Shown in pieces: positions 50,600-59,504 of a stretch of DNA of 64,000 nt (the stretch's first letter is position 1; every line of letters begins with the position of its first letter). The notes beneath the pieces were generated by a model. That model worked only from the letters and a program-made list of their open reading frames with translations. It was not told the DNA's origin and searched no databases. The translations under genes were made by a program, and so were the position numbers. Source of the DNA: Nitrospira sp. (GTDB taxonomy: Bacteria; Nitrospirota; Nitrospiria; Nitrospirales; Nitrospiraceae); the NCBI GenBank assembly GCA_037045225.1, contig JBAOHZ010000009.1, forward strand, positions 3,582,001 to 3,646,000, in the 5' to 3' direction.

Positions 50600-52297
50600 A
50601 TGATAAAAATGTACCGGTTCCTCCTGTTCCTGTTACGCGGCGCCAGAACCATGATGGTGTTGATGGTGCTGACCGGTCTGCTGGCCGGCCTTTCGAGCGT
50701 GGGGTTGCTCGCCGTCATCAATAAACTCATCAACGGAGCCGGGGCGACCTCCGAGCAGTTTGCGCTGGCCTTCATCGGGTTGGCGGTCCTGAAAGTCCTG
50801 TCGAACTACCTTTCTCAATTGTTGCTCGTCACCTTCGCACAGAAAACGATCCTGAACCTCGGGATGGATCTCTGCTGGAAAGTGGTCCGCGCTCCCTATC
50901 GCACATTGGAACGGCGCGGCGCGCATGAAATTTTGGCGACTCTGACAGAGGACACCAATGCCATGGCCTGGGCAGTCAATGGCCTGCCTGGTTTGGCGAT
51001 CAATGTCGCCATCCTGGCGGGTTGCTCGCTGTATCTCGCGTGGCTCTCCTGGCAGGCGTTTCTCGGCGTGGTTCTCTTGGCAGTGTTCGGGTTGCTGGGA
51101 TATCGGCACCTCTATAACCGGGTGCTCCGGTCGTCGCTGGCGGTGCGTGATGCGAAAGGGGCCCTCTTTGAGCATTTTCGCAGCCTGACGGAGGGGATGA
51201 AGGAGTTGATGTTGCATCGCGGACGTCGTGAAACGTTCGTCGACTCGGATATCCGGCAGGCAGCCGAAGCGCTCCGCCATTACAATCTGGTGACGACGAA
51301 ACAGTACCTCACCACTGATTCCTGGACGCAAGTTCTCTTCTACGGATTGATCGGCGTGATTCTCCTTCTGTTTCCGAGGATGTTCTCCCTGGCCGGCGAG
51401 TCTCTGACGGGGTATGCCTTCGCCATGCTTTATATGATCGGCCCCATGTGGGGTTTGCTTGGAATGGTGCCGACCTTGAGTCGTGGGCAGGTGGCGCTGG
51501 AGAAGATCGAATCATTAGGGCTCGCGTTGGATGAGGGCAGTCGAGAGGGAGGGGCTGAACGCCCGGTCACGCCTGGCACACACACGCTGGAGTTTTCGAA
51601 GGCGCTCTTTTCGTACGACTCCAAGGGTGAGGATGAACGGTCGTTCAGCCTCGGGCCCTTGGATGTGACGATCAAGACCGGAGAACTGGTGTTCATCATC
51701 GGTGGAAATGGGAGCGGGAAATCGACCTTTGTGAAAGTGCTGACGGGGTTGTATCTTCCCCAACAGGGAGCGGTGTCGCTCAACGGCGAAATGATTGTGT
51801 CCGCAACCCAGGACTGGTATCGGCAACATTTTGCGGCGGTGTTTTCCGATTTCTATCTCTTTAAGAAACTGTTGGGACTGGATCCGGCCTTGATTCAGCG
51901 CCAGGCGGAGGGTTGGTTGAAGACACTCCGGATTCAACACAAGGTGACGATCCAGGATGGCCAGTACTCCACGATCAATCTGTCGCAGGGGCAGCGAAAA
52001 CGCCTGGCGTTAGTCACGGCCATGTTGGAAGATCGACCCTTTTATGTGTTCGACGAGTGGGCGGCTGATCAGGATCCTCAATACAAGGAAGTCTTCTACG
52101 GGGAACTGTTGCCTGAGTTGCGGGCGCGAGGGAAAGGCGTTATCGTGGTGACCCACGACGACCGGTATTTCCATGTGGGTGATCGCGTGTTAAAACTGGA
52201 AGAAGGCAAGATCGTGGAGTCTCCGAAAGGGGCTACTGCCGGTGACATGCGCCGAACGGCTCCGCTGTTAAAGCCGGTGATTCGCACCTCAGCCTAA
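50600..52297 (+). CDS. SyrD/PvdE-type peptide exporter, ABC transporter with fused membrane and ATPase domains
   Basis: 565 residues. About six TM helices in 1-300, then an ATPase domain (about 330-550) with Walker A G-G-N-G-S-G-K-S-T near 372, signature L-S-Q-G-Q near 457, and Walker B Y-V-F-D-E-W-A-A-D-Q-D-P. The E-W-A-A-D-Q-D-P form and the overall order match the cyclic peptide transporter group (SyrD, PvdE), which moves peptide products across the inner membrane. It begins 28 bases after the synthetase stop, so it very probably exports the lipodipeptide. The ATG at 50600 has only a weak ribosome site, suggesting coupling to the upstream gene. Confidence 0.93.
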   Translation: MIKMYRFLLFLLRGARTMMVLMVLTGLLAGLSSVGLLAVINKLINGAGATSEQFALAFIGLAVLKVLSNYLSQLLLVTFAQKTILNLGMDLCWKVVRAPYRTLERRGAHEILATLTEDTNAMAWAVNGLPGLAINVAILAGCSLYLAWLSWQAFLGVVLLAVFGLLGYRHLYNRVLRSSLAVRDAKGALFEHFRSLTEGMKELMLHRGRRETFVDSDIRQAAEALRHYNLVTTKQYLTTDSWTQVLFYGLIGVILLLFPRMFSLAGESLTGYAFAMLYMIGPMWGLLGMVPTLSRGQVALEKIESLGLALDEGSREGGAERPVTPGTHTLEFSKALFSYDSKGEDERSFSLGPLDVTIKTGELVFIIGGNGSGKSTFVKVLTGLYLPQQGAVSLNGEMIVSATQDWYRQHFAAVFSDFYLFKKLLGLDPALIQRQAEGWLKTLRIQHKVTIQDGQYSTINLSQGQRKRLALVTAMLEDRPFYVFDEWAADQDPQYKEVFYGELLPELRARGKGVIVVTHDDRYFHVGDRVLKLEEGKIVESPKGATAGDMRRTAPLLKPVIRTSA

Positions 52298-52328
52298 TGC
52301 AGCATCGACCCATCGTCTGACTCGAATC

Positions 52329-53093
52329 ATGTCCGGGTTGCAGACTTTTTCTACAGATTCCTCACCCTCAGCACCGCTCAGTCGGCAGGAGGTGCATGTG
52401 TGGTTCTGCGATCTGGTCCTGCACGAGGGGGACCGGCCAGCCCTGGCCTCGCTTCTCTCGATCGAGGAACGGGCGCGTGCGGCTCGGTTTGCCTTCGAGC
52501 GGGATCGCCATCGGTTCATCACCTCGCATGGTCTGCTGAGAACGATTCTGGCCCGGTATGTCGGGGGAGCCGCCTCACGGATCGAATTTTCAGCCGGAGT
52601 ACATGGAAAGCCGGCTCTAAGCGGTCATTCCTGTGCCGCCCAGGACATTCAGTTCAGTCTGTCTCATTCAGGGGCGTATGCGTTGGTGGCGGTGGCGGCC
52701 GGTCGGGCCGTCGGTGTGGATGTGGAGGTCTGCAGGCCGGGTGTGGACGCCCTTCAGCTTGCCGAGCGGTTTTTTGCGGCAGGGGAATCACAACAGATTG
52801 CTCAGGCTCGGGGTGATGCGCAGTCGAGATTGTTCTATCGATACTGGACGGCGAAGGAGGCCTATCTCAAAGGGCGTGGGGTTGGGCTGTCGCTGGGATT
52901 GGATCGATTTGAAATCCTGTTTGACGGGCGGTCGCCGCGCGCTCAGGTCCGCGTGGCCGACTCCGGCGCTCTCGATACGAACTGGCAGGTGCAGTCTCTC
53001 TCGCTGGGCGATCATGTATCGGGAGCCTTGGCCGTTGAAGGGGATGCCTGGCAAACACGCACGTTTGCTTCGGGACAGTCTCTCCCTCGCTAG
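52329..53093 (+). CDS. Sfp-type 4'-phosphopantetheinyl transferase
   Basis: 254 residues. It transfers phosphopantetheine from CoA to the carrier-domain Ser residues, here Ser641, 1728 and 2786 of the synthetase. Motifs: F-S-L-S-H-S near 112, V-G-V-D-V-E near 133 (Mg2+ ligands) and W-T-A-K-E-A-Y-L-K near 175. Third gene of the lipopeptide cassette, starting 32 bases after the exporter. The final four bases overlap the convergent tadA. Confidence 0.94.
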   Translation: MSGLQTFSTDSSPSAPLSRQEVHVWFCDLVLHEGDRPALASLLSIEERARAARFAFERDRHRFITSHGLLRTILARYVGGAASRIEFSAGVHGKPALSGHSCAAQDIQFSLSHSGAYALVAVAAGRAVGVDVEVCRPGVDALQLAERFFAAGESQQIAQARGDAQSRLFYRYWTAKEAYLKGRGVGLSLGLDRFEILFDGRSPRAQVRVADSGALDTNWQVQSLSLGDHVSGALAVEGDAWQTRTFASGQSLPR

Positions 53094-53578
53094 GCCGTCT
53101 CTCTCCTGGCAGCGTCTTTTCTTAGCTGTCGAAAGAATTCCTGCAAGAGCGTCTGACTCTCCTCGGCACAGACCCCTCCGATGACCTCCACGCGGTGGTT
53201 CAACTGCGGCTCAGGGGGAATATTCATGATGGATCCACAGGCGCCGGCTTTGGGGTCGGTGGCAGCGAATACGAGCCGTGGTATGCGCGCGAGCACGATG
53301 GCGCCGATACACATGGTGCAGGGTTCCAGGGTGACATAGAGGGTGGTGTCGATGAGCCGCCAGCTGCCTGTCCGACGAGCTGCGTCCTGAATCACCAGCA
53401 CTTCCGCATGGGCCGTGGGGTCTTGCCTGGTTTCTCGGAGATTGTGGGCGTGCGCGATCACGGTGCCGTCGTGTACCAACAGTGCGGCGATCGGGACTTC
53501 ACCGATGAGCGGGGCTGCACGCGCGAGCGTCAGGGCTTGCTGCATGAAGCTGATATCGAGATCATTGAGGGAGGGCAT
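53090..53578 (-). CDS. tadA: tRNA-specific adenosine deaminase
   Basis: 162 residues. It converts the wobble adenosine of tRNA-Arg(ACG) to inosine. The zinc/catalytic motifs H-A-E-V (near 57) and P-C-T-M-C-I-G-A-I (near 87) are intact, and MQQALTLARAA is the typical N-terminal helix. Cytosolic and usually essential. Convergent with the lipopeptide cassette, marking its right border. Confidence 0.96.
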   Translation of the reverse strand: MPSLNDLDISFMQQALTLARAAPLIGEVPIAALLVHDGTVIAHAHNLRETRQDPTAHAEVLVIQDAARRTGSWRLIDTTLYVTLEPCTMCIGAIVLARIPRLVFAATDPKAGACGSIMNIPPEPQLNHRVEVIGGVCAEESQTLLQEFFRQLRKDAARRETA

Positions 53579-53705
53579 GGTGTCGTAGGCCGATTCGGGT
53601 GATGAGCAGGAGGATCCGGCCGTCGGCCACGTGGCGGTATGCTAACACGATTGTTGCCTGAAAGGGCATCGACGCGAGACAGGCGCAGGTCGATTCAGTG
53701 GCCGG

Positions 53706-54722
53706 TTAGTTTTGTCCGATCAAATAGAGTGCACCCGTTGGCTCGGGGAGGCCGCCGTCGGGCTCCACGGTGACGGCGAATTTCTTCATTCGTGGGAACT
53801 CAGCCAGATTTTTGATGAACCGGCGGGCCTTGAGGCCGGCATCGAGTCCGAACACACTCAGGCTCACCGGCTTGTCGTCGATGGCCCAGAGTTGATACAC
53901 CTTGCCACTCGGCAAGGCCGGTAGATTATAGGCATAGAGCCAGGCCTTTTCGGTTGCCGGGTCGAATAGGAGAAAGGCACCGGCTGACTTCGCGATCTCT
54001 GAACCGGCCAGCGTGACGACTTTCGATGCTGGATTTTTGAACAGCCCGACGAACTCCTCGCTTTGACGGGCAAGCCGCTGGAGCGAAGAATCGTTCTTCG
54101 TCAGCTGGGTATGCGCATCGTCCAGTTCCGCTTCCCGTTGAAGTAACTGGTCCCGTAGATCCGCGATTTCTGTCGTCCGTTGTTCCATACCCGTTTTTAG
54201 GGTGGTGATAGTCTGTTCGCGCTGTTGCAGCTCCGACTGGAGCGCCGCGACGCGGGCGGTCTCTTGTTGTGCCGCTGCTTCCAGTTGCCGGATTTCACTC
54301 GCCCGCTCGGTCGTCTGTGTGTAGGAGAGCCAGGCGAAATACCCGCCTCCCAGAACCATGACGGCAGCGGCCAATCCCATCGCCAGACGGAGCGGCAGGG
54401 AACGAGCCGGGGCGATGGGCGGGAATAGATGGTTCATCCATTCACCCGGCTCCAGGCTCGATCGTGGCGCGGCTTGATCCGCCTCTATCGCACCGGGGAT
54501 CGGCACCGGCGCCATCATGATCTCGGCTTTGAGCGTGTTGGGCGGTGTCGTCGGTGTGAGTCCGAATGGCAGCTGGGACGCCACGGTTTGATAGTCCTTC
54601 AGCGCGGCATGGCAGGCTGCGCACCCCGACAGTAAATGCGCTTCGATGGCTTGCCGCTCCGAGCGTTCGAGGGCGCCGATCGCATAGAGGGGAACCGCTT
54701 CTTCGAGTTCCTCGTGGGTCAT
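53706..54722 (-). CDS. RskA-family anti-sigma factor with inserted coiled coil
   Basis: 338 residues. The N-terminal anti-sigma zinc-type region (1-60) has E-A-H-L-L-S-G-C-A-A-C, with four rather than three residues between His and the first Cys. One TM helix is at about 108-128. A long heptad region (about 130-210, with Q-R-E-Q-T-I-T-T-L and L-R-D-Q-L-L-Q-R-E-A-E-L) precedes the C-terminal RskA domain (about 225-338, with G-K-V-Y-Q-L-W-A-I-D). It should hold the upstream sigma factor at the membrane and release it after proteolysis. It overlaps the sigma gene by four bases. Confidence 0.87.
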   Translation of the reverse strand: MTHEELEEAVPLYAIGALERSERQAIEAHLLSGCAACHAALKDYQTVASQLPFGLTPTTPPNTLKAEIMMAPVPIPGAIEADQAAPRSSLEPGEWMNHLFPPIAPARSLPLRLAMGLAAAVMVLGGGYFAWLSYTQTTERASEIRQLEAAAQQETARVAALQSELQQREQTITTLKTGMEQRTTEIADLRDQLLQREAELDDAHTQLTKNDSSLQRLARQSEEFVGLFKNPASKVVTLAGSEIAKSAGAFLLFDPATEKAWLYAYNLPALPSGKVYQLWAIDDKPVSLSVFGLDAGLKARRFIKNLAEFPRMKKFAVTVEPDGGLPEPTGALYLIGQN

Positions 54723-55324
54723 ACCCCCTCACCCTGCGGCAATGTCTGTTGCAACGACGCGCGGAGCTTGGTCATCGCCAGTTTGATGCGTGTCTTCACC
54801 GTGCCCAAGGGCTGGTTCAATTTGGCGGCGATGTCTGTATGGGTCAGGCCTTGGTAGAAGGCCATCTCAATGGCCTGTTGTTGCGGGAGCGGGAGATCGA
54901 GAATGGCTTTCGCCATGAGCTGTCTTAGTTCCGTGTCCTCCCGGGCTTCGTAGGGGTTCGGGCTGACGTCGGGGGTGACCGAGACCAGAGGATGTTCGAA
55001 CGAATCGGCCACGGCCTGTTGCCCGCGTGACGCTCGCGAGCGGAGCCGGTCGATGGCACGACTTCGCGTGAGGGTCACGAGCCAGGCGATCGGACTGCCG
55101 CGGCCGACATCGTATTTCGCGATTTTTCGCCACACTTCCAGGTAGACTTCCTGGAGCAACTCCGCGGCTTCATCACGATCGTTCAAAATGCGGTAGGACA
55201 GGGTGAAGAGCAGGGTGCTGGATTGATCGTACAGTTGCTCGAAGGCCTGTGGATCTCCCTTGGCGACACGGGCCAGGAGTTTGGGATCGATCGTCGATGC
55301 AGCTTGTCGGGAGGCAGCTTCCAT
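54719..55324 (-). CDS. SigK-like ECF RNA polymerase sigma factor
   Basis: 201 residues. Region 2 is F-E-Q-L-Y-D-Q...Y-R-I-L-N-D-R-D-E-A-A-E-L-L-Q-E-V-Y; region 4 is L-P-L-P-Q-Q-Q-A-I-E...L-T-H-T-D-I-A-A-K-L-N-Q-P-L-G-T-V-K-T-R, the helix-turn-helix that reads the -35. The pairing with an RskA-type anti-sigma is the SigK arrangement. ATG 55324 was chosen because 54 upstream codons are unlike any sigma factor. A TATAGT (55373-55378, minus) 50 bases before it may be the -10 of its own promoter, though no clear -35 is seen. Confidence 0.92.
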   Translation of the reverse strand: MEAASRQAASTIDPKLLARVAKGDPQAFEQLYDQSSTLLFTLSYRILNDRDEAAELLQEVYLEVWRKIAKYDVGRGSPIAWLVTLTRSRAIDRLRSRASRGQQAVADSFEHPLVSVTPDVSPNPYEAREDTELRQLMAKAILDLPLPQQQAIEMAFYQGLTHTDIAAKLNQPLGTVKTRIKLAMTKLRASLQQTLPQGEGV

Positions 55325-55509
55325 GCAGTCGGCCTGGGCGCGGGCACCATTCTCCAGATCAGAATAGGGCACACTATAACACTGTCCGAGAAAAACGACT
55401 AATCGGATGTGAGAATTGGTCGATTGAAGCAAAACAACCGTCAGGAGGGTGTCGTGCTCACATTGAACCGTGTGCAGCCACGACACGACGGTCGGCGATC
55501 AGCGCGTGT

Positions 55510-56589
55510 TCATACGTAGTGTGTCAGGAACTGCGCGGCTTCGTGCGCGCCGGAAAGCGGAGGCGGTGTCTCGGACAGGGGGTGTGCGAAGGCCTGTTCG
55601 ATGGCGGCTTCCCATTGTCCACGGCGAAAATCGACCAGTGAAAGCTCCGCCCCGCGACCATATCGATGCAGGTGGGTCAGCAGAGGCGGCTCGTCGGCGA
55701 AATTGTATCGGCGAACGTAGACGACCGGGGTGCCCAGGGCCACGGCTTCGACGATGGTGCCGTAGCCGGGTTTGGTCAGGATGAGATCTACGGACGCGAT
55801 CACTGCTTTAAACGCCAGGCCCAGGGAGGCCAGTGACCGGACACGGGTGAGGTGGGCCGGCACGGGGCCATCCACAATAAAGCGAAAGCCGCGCATGAGC
55901 TCCATCTGCTCGAAGGGCAGCTGTCGTAGGGCAATGCCGCCGAACCCAACCAGCACGACCCGCTCCGATTCCTCCGCGCCGATGGCTGTGCGGAGGATGG
56001 CGGTTTGGGGAGCGGCCGGTTCCGCGATGGGACCGATCTCCCGGACATTCGGAAACGCAGTCGTCGCGAGCGCCGGCGCCACGCGCAGGAAGCAGTCGGC
56101 TCTCCCGTACGCCTCCCGGATCTGCTGGAGGATGGCGGTGTGTTCCGGCTGATTGGGATCGACGAATGGATCCAAGACAAGATCCCAGGACAGCGAGCAG
56201 AGGGCGATGGTGGGGAGGCCTGCGGCTGCTCCCGCAGCGATGCCGAGGTGTGAGATGTCCGACAGCACACAGTCGGGGCGAGTCTCGCGGATGAGTGCGG
56301 CTTCCGCCTCGATCTTGTTGTCCCAGTCGGTGTGCAGCGCAGCATGGGCGGACCAGGTCCTGGCGACATCAATGGTCAGCGGGCCATCCTGGATACAACC
56401 GACATCCTGCTGGGCATGCGTGAGTTGCCAGGGAACGTCGAGACGAGGTTCGAAGAAGTCTGCGGGTACCGTCGTTCGAAGAACGGCGCTGAGATTGGGC
56501 ACCAATCGTCCCAATGCGTTGAGCACCGGTACTACTTGCGCCGCGTGCCCGAAGCCGTGGCCGGAAATCGAACACCAGATCAGCGGCAT
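55510..56589 (-). CDS. GT-B glycosyltransferase-like protein, MurG-related
   Basis: 359 residues. It begins I-W-C-S-I-S-G-H-G-F-G-H-A-A-Q, the Gly/His loop of GT-B enzymes similar to the N-terminal half of plant arabinokinases and MurG-like transferases. The C-terminal half has V-D-L-I-L-T-K-P-G-Y-G-T-I-V-E-A-V-A-L-G-T-P, the nucleotide-sugar binding region. Substrate unknown. Last of five same-strand genes (58521 to 55510), the others being TPR and small proteins; no TM segment. Confidence 0.83.
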   Translation of the reverse strand: MPLIWCSISGHGFGHAAQVVPVLNALGRLVPNLSAVLRTTVPADFFEPRLDVPWQLTHAQQDVGCIQDGPLTIDVARTWSAHAALHTDWDNKIEAEAALIRETRPDCVLSDISHLGIAAGAAAGLPTIALCSLSWDLVLDPFVDPNQPEHTAILQQIREAYGRADCFLRVAPALATTAFPNVREIGPIAEPAAPQTAILRTAIGAEESERVVLVGFGGIALRQLPFEQMELMRGFRFIVDGPVPAHLTRVRSLASLGLAFKAVIASVDLILTKPGYGTIVEAVALGTPVVYVRRYNFADEPPLLTHLHRYGRGAELSLVDFRRGQWEAAIEQAFAHPLSETPPPLSGAHEAAQFLTHYV

Positions 56590-56645
56590 AGTGGGATGCT
56601 GACGACGTACTCTGTCGACACGACCTCGAAGTTCTTCATCCCGGC

Positions 56646-56846
56646 TCAGCTGTTCGAGAAGTCGGATTCCATCGGGGCGATGTTGTACATCAGTTCGAGG
56701 TCGAACTCGTCGATCAATTCGTTCACGGCTTCCCGGCCCATGTCGGAGCGCACTTCATTGATGACCAGTTCGATAGCCATGGCCGCATGTTGGCCGTATT
56801 GTGTGATCGCTGACTCGATCCGTTGTCTGGCTGCGTCAAGATTCAT
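56646..56846 (-). CDS. Small protein of unknown function
   Basis: 66 residues, starting M-N-L-D-A-A-R-Q-R-I-E-S-A. One long helix pattern through A-M-A-I-E-L-V-I-N-E-V-R, then an acidic end (N-E-L-I-D-E-F-D-L-E). GGGAGGA five bases before the ATG at 56846 is strong; a codon four residues upstream is less likely. Placed between a TPR gene (14-base gap) and a glycosyltransferase gene, so it is probably co-expressed. I do not recognise the family. Confidence 0.65.
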   Translation of the reverse strand: MNLDAARQRIESAITQYGQHAAMAIELVINEVRSDMGREAVNELIDEFDLELMYNIAPMESDFSNS

Positions 56847-56860
56847 CGTTCCTCCCACGC

Positions 56861-57178
56861 TTACCCGAGCGTCCGTAACAGTTGTTGCAGCTCCGGCACC
56901 AGATCCACTCCACCGTTGGATCGGCCGGAGACGGCGGCGTCGATGCCTGCTTTCAACACGGGTTTCGCCTCTTCCTTCTTGCCCAGCGTCACCAGGGCGC
57001 GGCCCAGGGCGAGATGCGAGGCAACATGGGTCGGGTCCAGCTGAGTAGCGACGGTGAGGTGTTCGGCCGCTTCTTCGGCGCTGCCGCCTTCTTGCAAAAT
57101 CTTATTGCCCAGACCATAGCGGCCCAGGAATCCTTTGGGGTTCTTCTCGACCATTTGGCGAAATGCGCTGATATCCAT
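56861..57178 (-). CDS. Small TPR-like protein
   Basis: 105 residues. Two tetratricopeptide-like repeats: G-R-Y-G-L-G-N-K-I-L-Q-E-G...A-T-Q-L-D-P-T (about 19-50) and S-H-L-A-L-G-R-A-L-V-T-L-G-K-K-E-E-A (about 54-80). It begins F-R-Q-M-V-E-K-N-P-K-G-F. A cytosolic scaffold or binding protein. Member of the five-gene minus-strand cluster. Confidence 0.72.
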   Translation of the reverse strand: MDISAFRQMVEKNPKGFLGRYGLGNKILQEGGSAEEAAEHLTVATQLDPTHVASHLALGRALVTLGKKEEAKPVLKAGIDAAVSGRSNGGVDLVPELQQLLRTLG

Positions 57179-57244
57179 GAGGCTCCTTATGAAGCGTAAT
57201 GAACTGTCTTGCTGCGGCGGGATTCTACCATCACCGTTACTCGT

Positions 57245-58012
57245 TCAGCTACGGGCGGCGCGCAGTCGCGCGAGGCGCTCGCGGTCGGCGGCGGCGGGCG
57301 CACGACCGGTTCCCAGCGCCAGATGGTGCAGCCGCTCCACGCAGCGGATGGCTGCGATGGTGTCCCGCCGTTGTTCGTAGAGATCGGCCAATTCCCGGAT
57401 CACCGCCGCTTCGCCGGTCGGATTCCCGAGTTTGATGAAATGTTCGGAGGCGTTGTTGAAGCACCGTTCGGCTTCGACCGTCCGGCCGCTGTCCAGGAAG
57501 GTCTTCCCCAGCTGACTGTAGGTGCCGGCGAGTCCCTCTTCGTTGCCGACTACCCGGTGGGAGTCCAGTGCTTGTGTGAACAACCGGACGGACTCATCCC
57601 ATTGATGCTGCCGGGCCTCTTCCATGGCCAGGTTGTGGTAGAGGATGCCGAGGGCCCGATGGTCGTTGAGGGGTTTCAGCAGGTCGAGCGCTTCGAGATA
57701 GTAGGGACGGGCCTTTTCAGGCCGATCAGCGCCGATATACAGGTTGCCGAGATTCACGAGGGTGTGGGCGATGGCGTGTGGATCCTGTTCGACGCGTTGG
57801 ATCGACAGCACTTCTTTGTAACAGGCGTCGGCTTTCTCCAGTTCTCCGCCCAGAGCGTAGGTGTTCCCGAGATTGCCGAGGCTGTTCGAGAGCTCGCGTG
57901 GAGTTCCGGTCAGCCGGTCGTCCTTGACGGCCGCTTCCCAGGCGGCGCGTGCCTGGACGAGGTCGCCACGATGGAGAAAAATGCGTGCGCGGTGTTTGTC
58001 GTTTTCAGCCAT
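57245..58012 (-). CDS. TPR-repeat protein
   Basis: 255 residues made of about five tetratricopeptide repeats (for example S-L-G-N-L-G-N-T-Y-A-L-G-G-E-L-E-K-A near 44, and L-V-N-L-G-N-L-Y-I-G-A-D-R-P-E-K-A near 86). The pattern is of the longer kinesin-light-chain/Rapsyn type. No signal peptide, so cytosolic; such proteins hold partners together. The C-terminal 30 residues are Ala/Arg-rich. Confidence 0.8.
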   Translation of the reverse strand: MAENDKHRARIFLHRGDLVQARAAWEAAVKDDRLTGTPRELSNSLGNLGNTYALGGELEKADACYKEVLSIQRVEQDPHAIAHTLVNLGNLYIGADRPEKARPYYLEALDLLKPLNDHRALGILYHNLAMEEARQHQWDESVRLFTQALDSHRVVGNEEGLAGTYSQLGKTFLDSGRTVEAERCFNNASEHFIKLGNPTGEAAVIRELADLYEQRRDTIAAIRCVERLHHLALGTGRAPAAADRERLARLRAARS

Positions 58013-58098
58013 GTCTTAGAACCGTCGGTTGCCTTTCGTTGCCCGACCCTCGTGTTCGAAACGCGTCATGCTTCACATGTGGCGTGGCACGGCTTGGG

Positions 58099-58521
58099 TT
58101 AGTCGCCGCCCTTGGGCGTGTCTTTGCGAAATTCCACCACGATGTCGTCCTCTTCATCCAGGCCCAAGCCGGCGCGAAAGGAATCGAGTAATTCAGTGAC
58201 GTAGGCGAGGTGCCGCGGATCTTTGCCCTCAGGTGAGGCGAGATAGGCCTCGGCGAGTGTCATGCCGGTTTGAAAGTGACGAGCGATCGTCTCCTCTGTG
58301 ACCTGTTGCCAGGTGATGTAAATGCAGAAGGCCTGGAAACGATGGGCGTTGGGGTGGCGACCGGCCAACGCGAGCAATTGCTCGTACGCCTCGCGGGCGG
58401 TGGAACCGGCATTGGAAGAAAAAGTACTTTCGAGCTCAATGGCTTGGTCCCAATCGGCACCGAGCTCGGTTTCTGATTCCTGGAGTGTATCTTGTGCGGC
58501 CAGAGCGGCATCGAATTGCAT
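58099..58521 (-). CDS. Conserved-looking helical protein of unknown function
   Basis: 140 residues, acidic and helical, with an aromatic centre (HRFQAFCIYITWQQVTEETI, about 60-80) and an acidic end (GLGLDEEDDIVVEF). First gene of the minus-strand TPR/glycosyltransferase cluster, 86 bases before the TPR gene. There is no catalytic motif. The helix pairs suggest a TPR-like solenoid, but this is not certain. Confidence 0.6.
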   Translation of the reverse strand: MQFDAALAAQDTLQESETELGADWDQAIELESTFSSNAGSTAREAYEQLLALAGRHPNAHRFQAFCIYITWQQVTEETIARHFQTGMTLAEAYLASPEGKDPRHLAYVTELLDSFRAGLGLDEEDDIVVEFRKDTPKGGD

Positions 58522-58732
58522 AACTGGTTCTTTCTTGAAGCGTGAGCTGTGGATCGATTTGGCGTGGTGCCTTTCTTGAAGATGCGGGCACGTCTGGCCT
58601 CAGCATACGCGGGGAGTGAAAAGCAGGTCAATGAGGTCTCGCGCTTGAGTCGACGGCGCGAGGCTTGTAGAGTGAACGGGTGGTGAGGAGACGAAGTCAA
58701 ACCCCTGTGATGTTTTGCCTGGTGAGGTGGAG

Positions 58733-59302
58733 ATGGCCGTCGAGTCGTTCATGCTGCCGTTGGGCGCCAGTGCGCCGTCGTTTACCTTGCGCGATGTGGT
58801 CAGCGGCCAGGTCTATGAGCTCCATTCCTTTACCGGCTCATCTGCCTTGTTGGTGATGTTCATCTGCCGCCACTGTCCCTATGTGGTACATGTGGAACAG
58901 GAGATCGCCAGGATTGGGCGAGACTATCACAAGACAGGGCTTGGGATAATTGCGATCAGCAGCAACGACCCGAACTCGTACCCCGACGATGCACCTCGTC
59001 GTTTGAGGGAAATGGCCGAGCGGCTCGCCTTCACCTTTCCCTTCTGCTGCGATGACACGCAGGAGGTGGCGAAGGCCTATCGAGCTGCCTGCACGCCGGA
59101 TTCTTTCCTGTTCGATCGGCAGCGTCAGCTGGTGTATCGAGGCCGATTGGACGAGTCGCGCCCCGGCAACCACCGGCCGGTGACCGGTCGAGACCTCCGT
59201 GCCGCGATCGATGCCGTGTTGGGCGAAACGCCCGTGAATCCCAATCAGCAAGCCAGCATCGGCTGCAGTATCAAATGGAAGCCGGGGAACGCCCCGTTGT
59301 AG
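58733..59302 (+). CDS. Thioredoxin-fold redoxin (AhpC/TSA-like)
   Basis: 189 residues. The N-terminus P-L-G-A-S-A-P-S-F-T-L-R-D and the active site F-I-C-R-H-C-P-Y-V (C-x-x-C near 45) mark a thioredoxin-like peroxiredoxin/redoxin; I-A-I-S-S-N-D-P-N and T-P-D-S-F-L-F-D complete the fold. Further Cys pairs occur (F-C-C-D-D near 97). No signal peptide, so it is cytosolic. It likely reduces disulfides or peroxides. ATG 58733 is preferred over a TTG six codons upstream because of GAGGTGG just before it. Confidence 0.85.
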   Translation: MAVESFMLPLGASAPSFTLRDVVSGQVYELHSFTGSSALLVMFICRHCPYVVHVEQEIARIGRDYHKTGLGIIAISSNDPNSYPDDAPRRLREMAERLAFTFPFCCDDTQEVAKAYRAACTPDSFLFDRQRQLVYRGRLDESRPGNHRPVTGRDLRAAIDAVLGETPVNPNQQASIGCSIKWKPGNAPL

Positions 59303-59504
59303 GCCTATACGACCTCGAACCCAGCTATCGTGAGGCTTTCGCTGCTCTGAGTGTGGGGCCGAATGCGCCTCAGAGGGGAATGCTCCCGGTCCCGTCACGC
59401 TTCCGCCCCCTCGCTTCAGGAAAGGCCGGTTCCAACCGATAAAGATAGCCGGGGCTCCCTGCACAGGGCGCATGTGTGATGCGTACCAAGGAGGATCGTC
59501 TATC

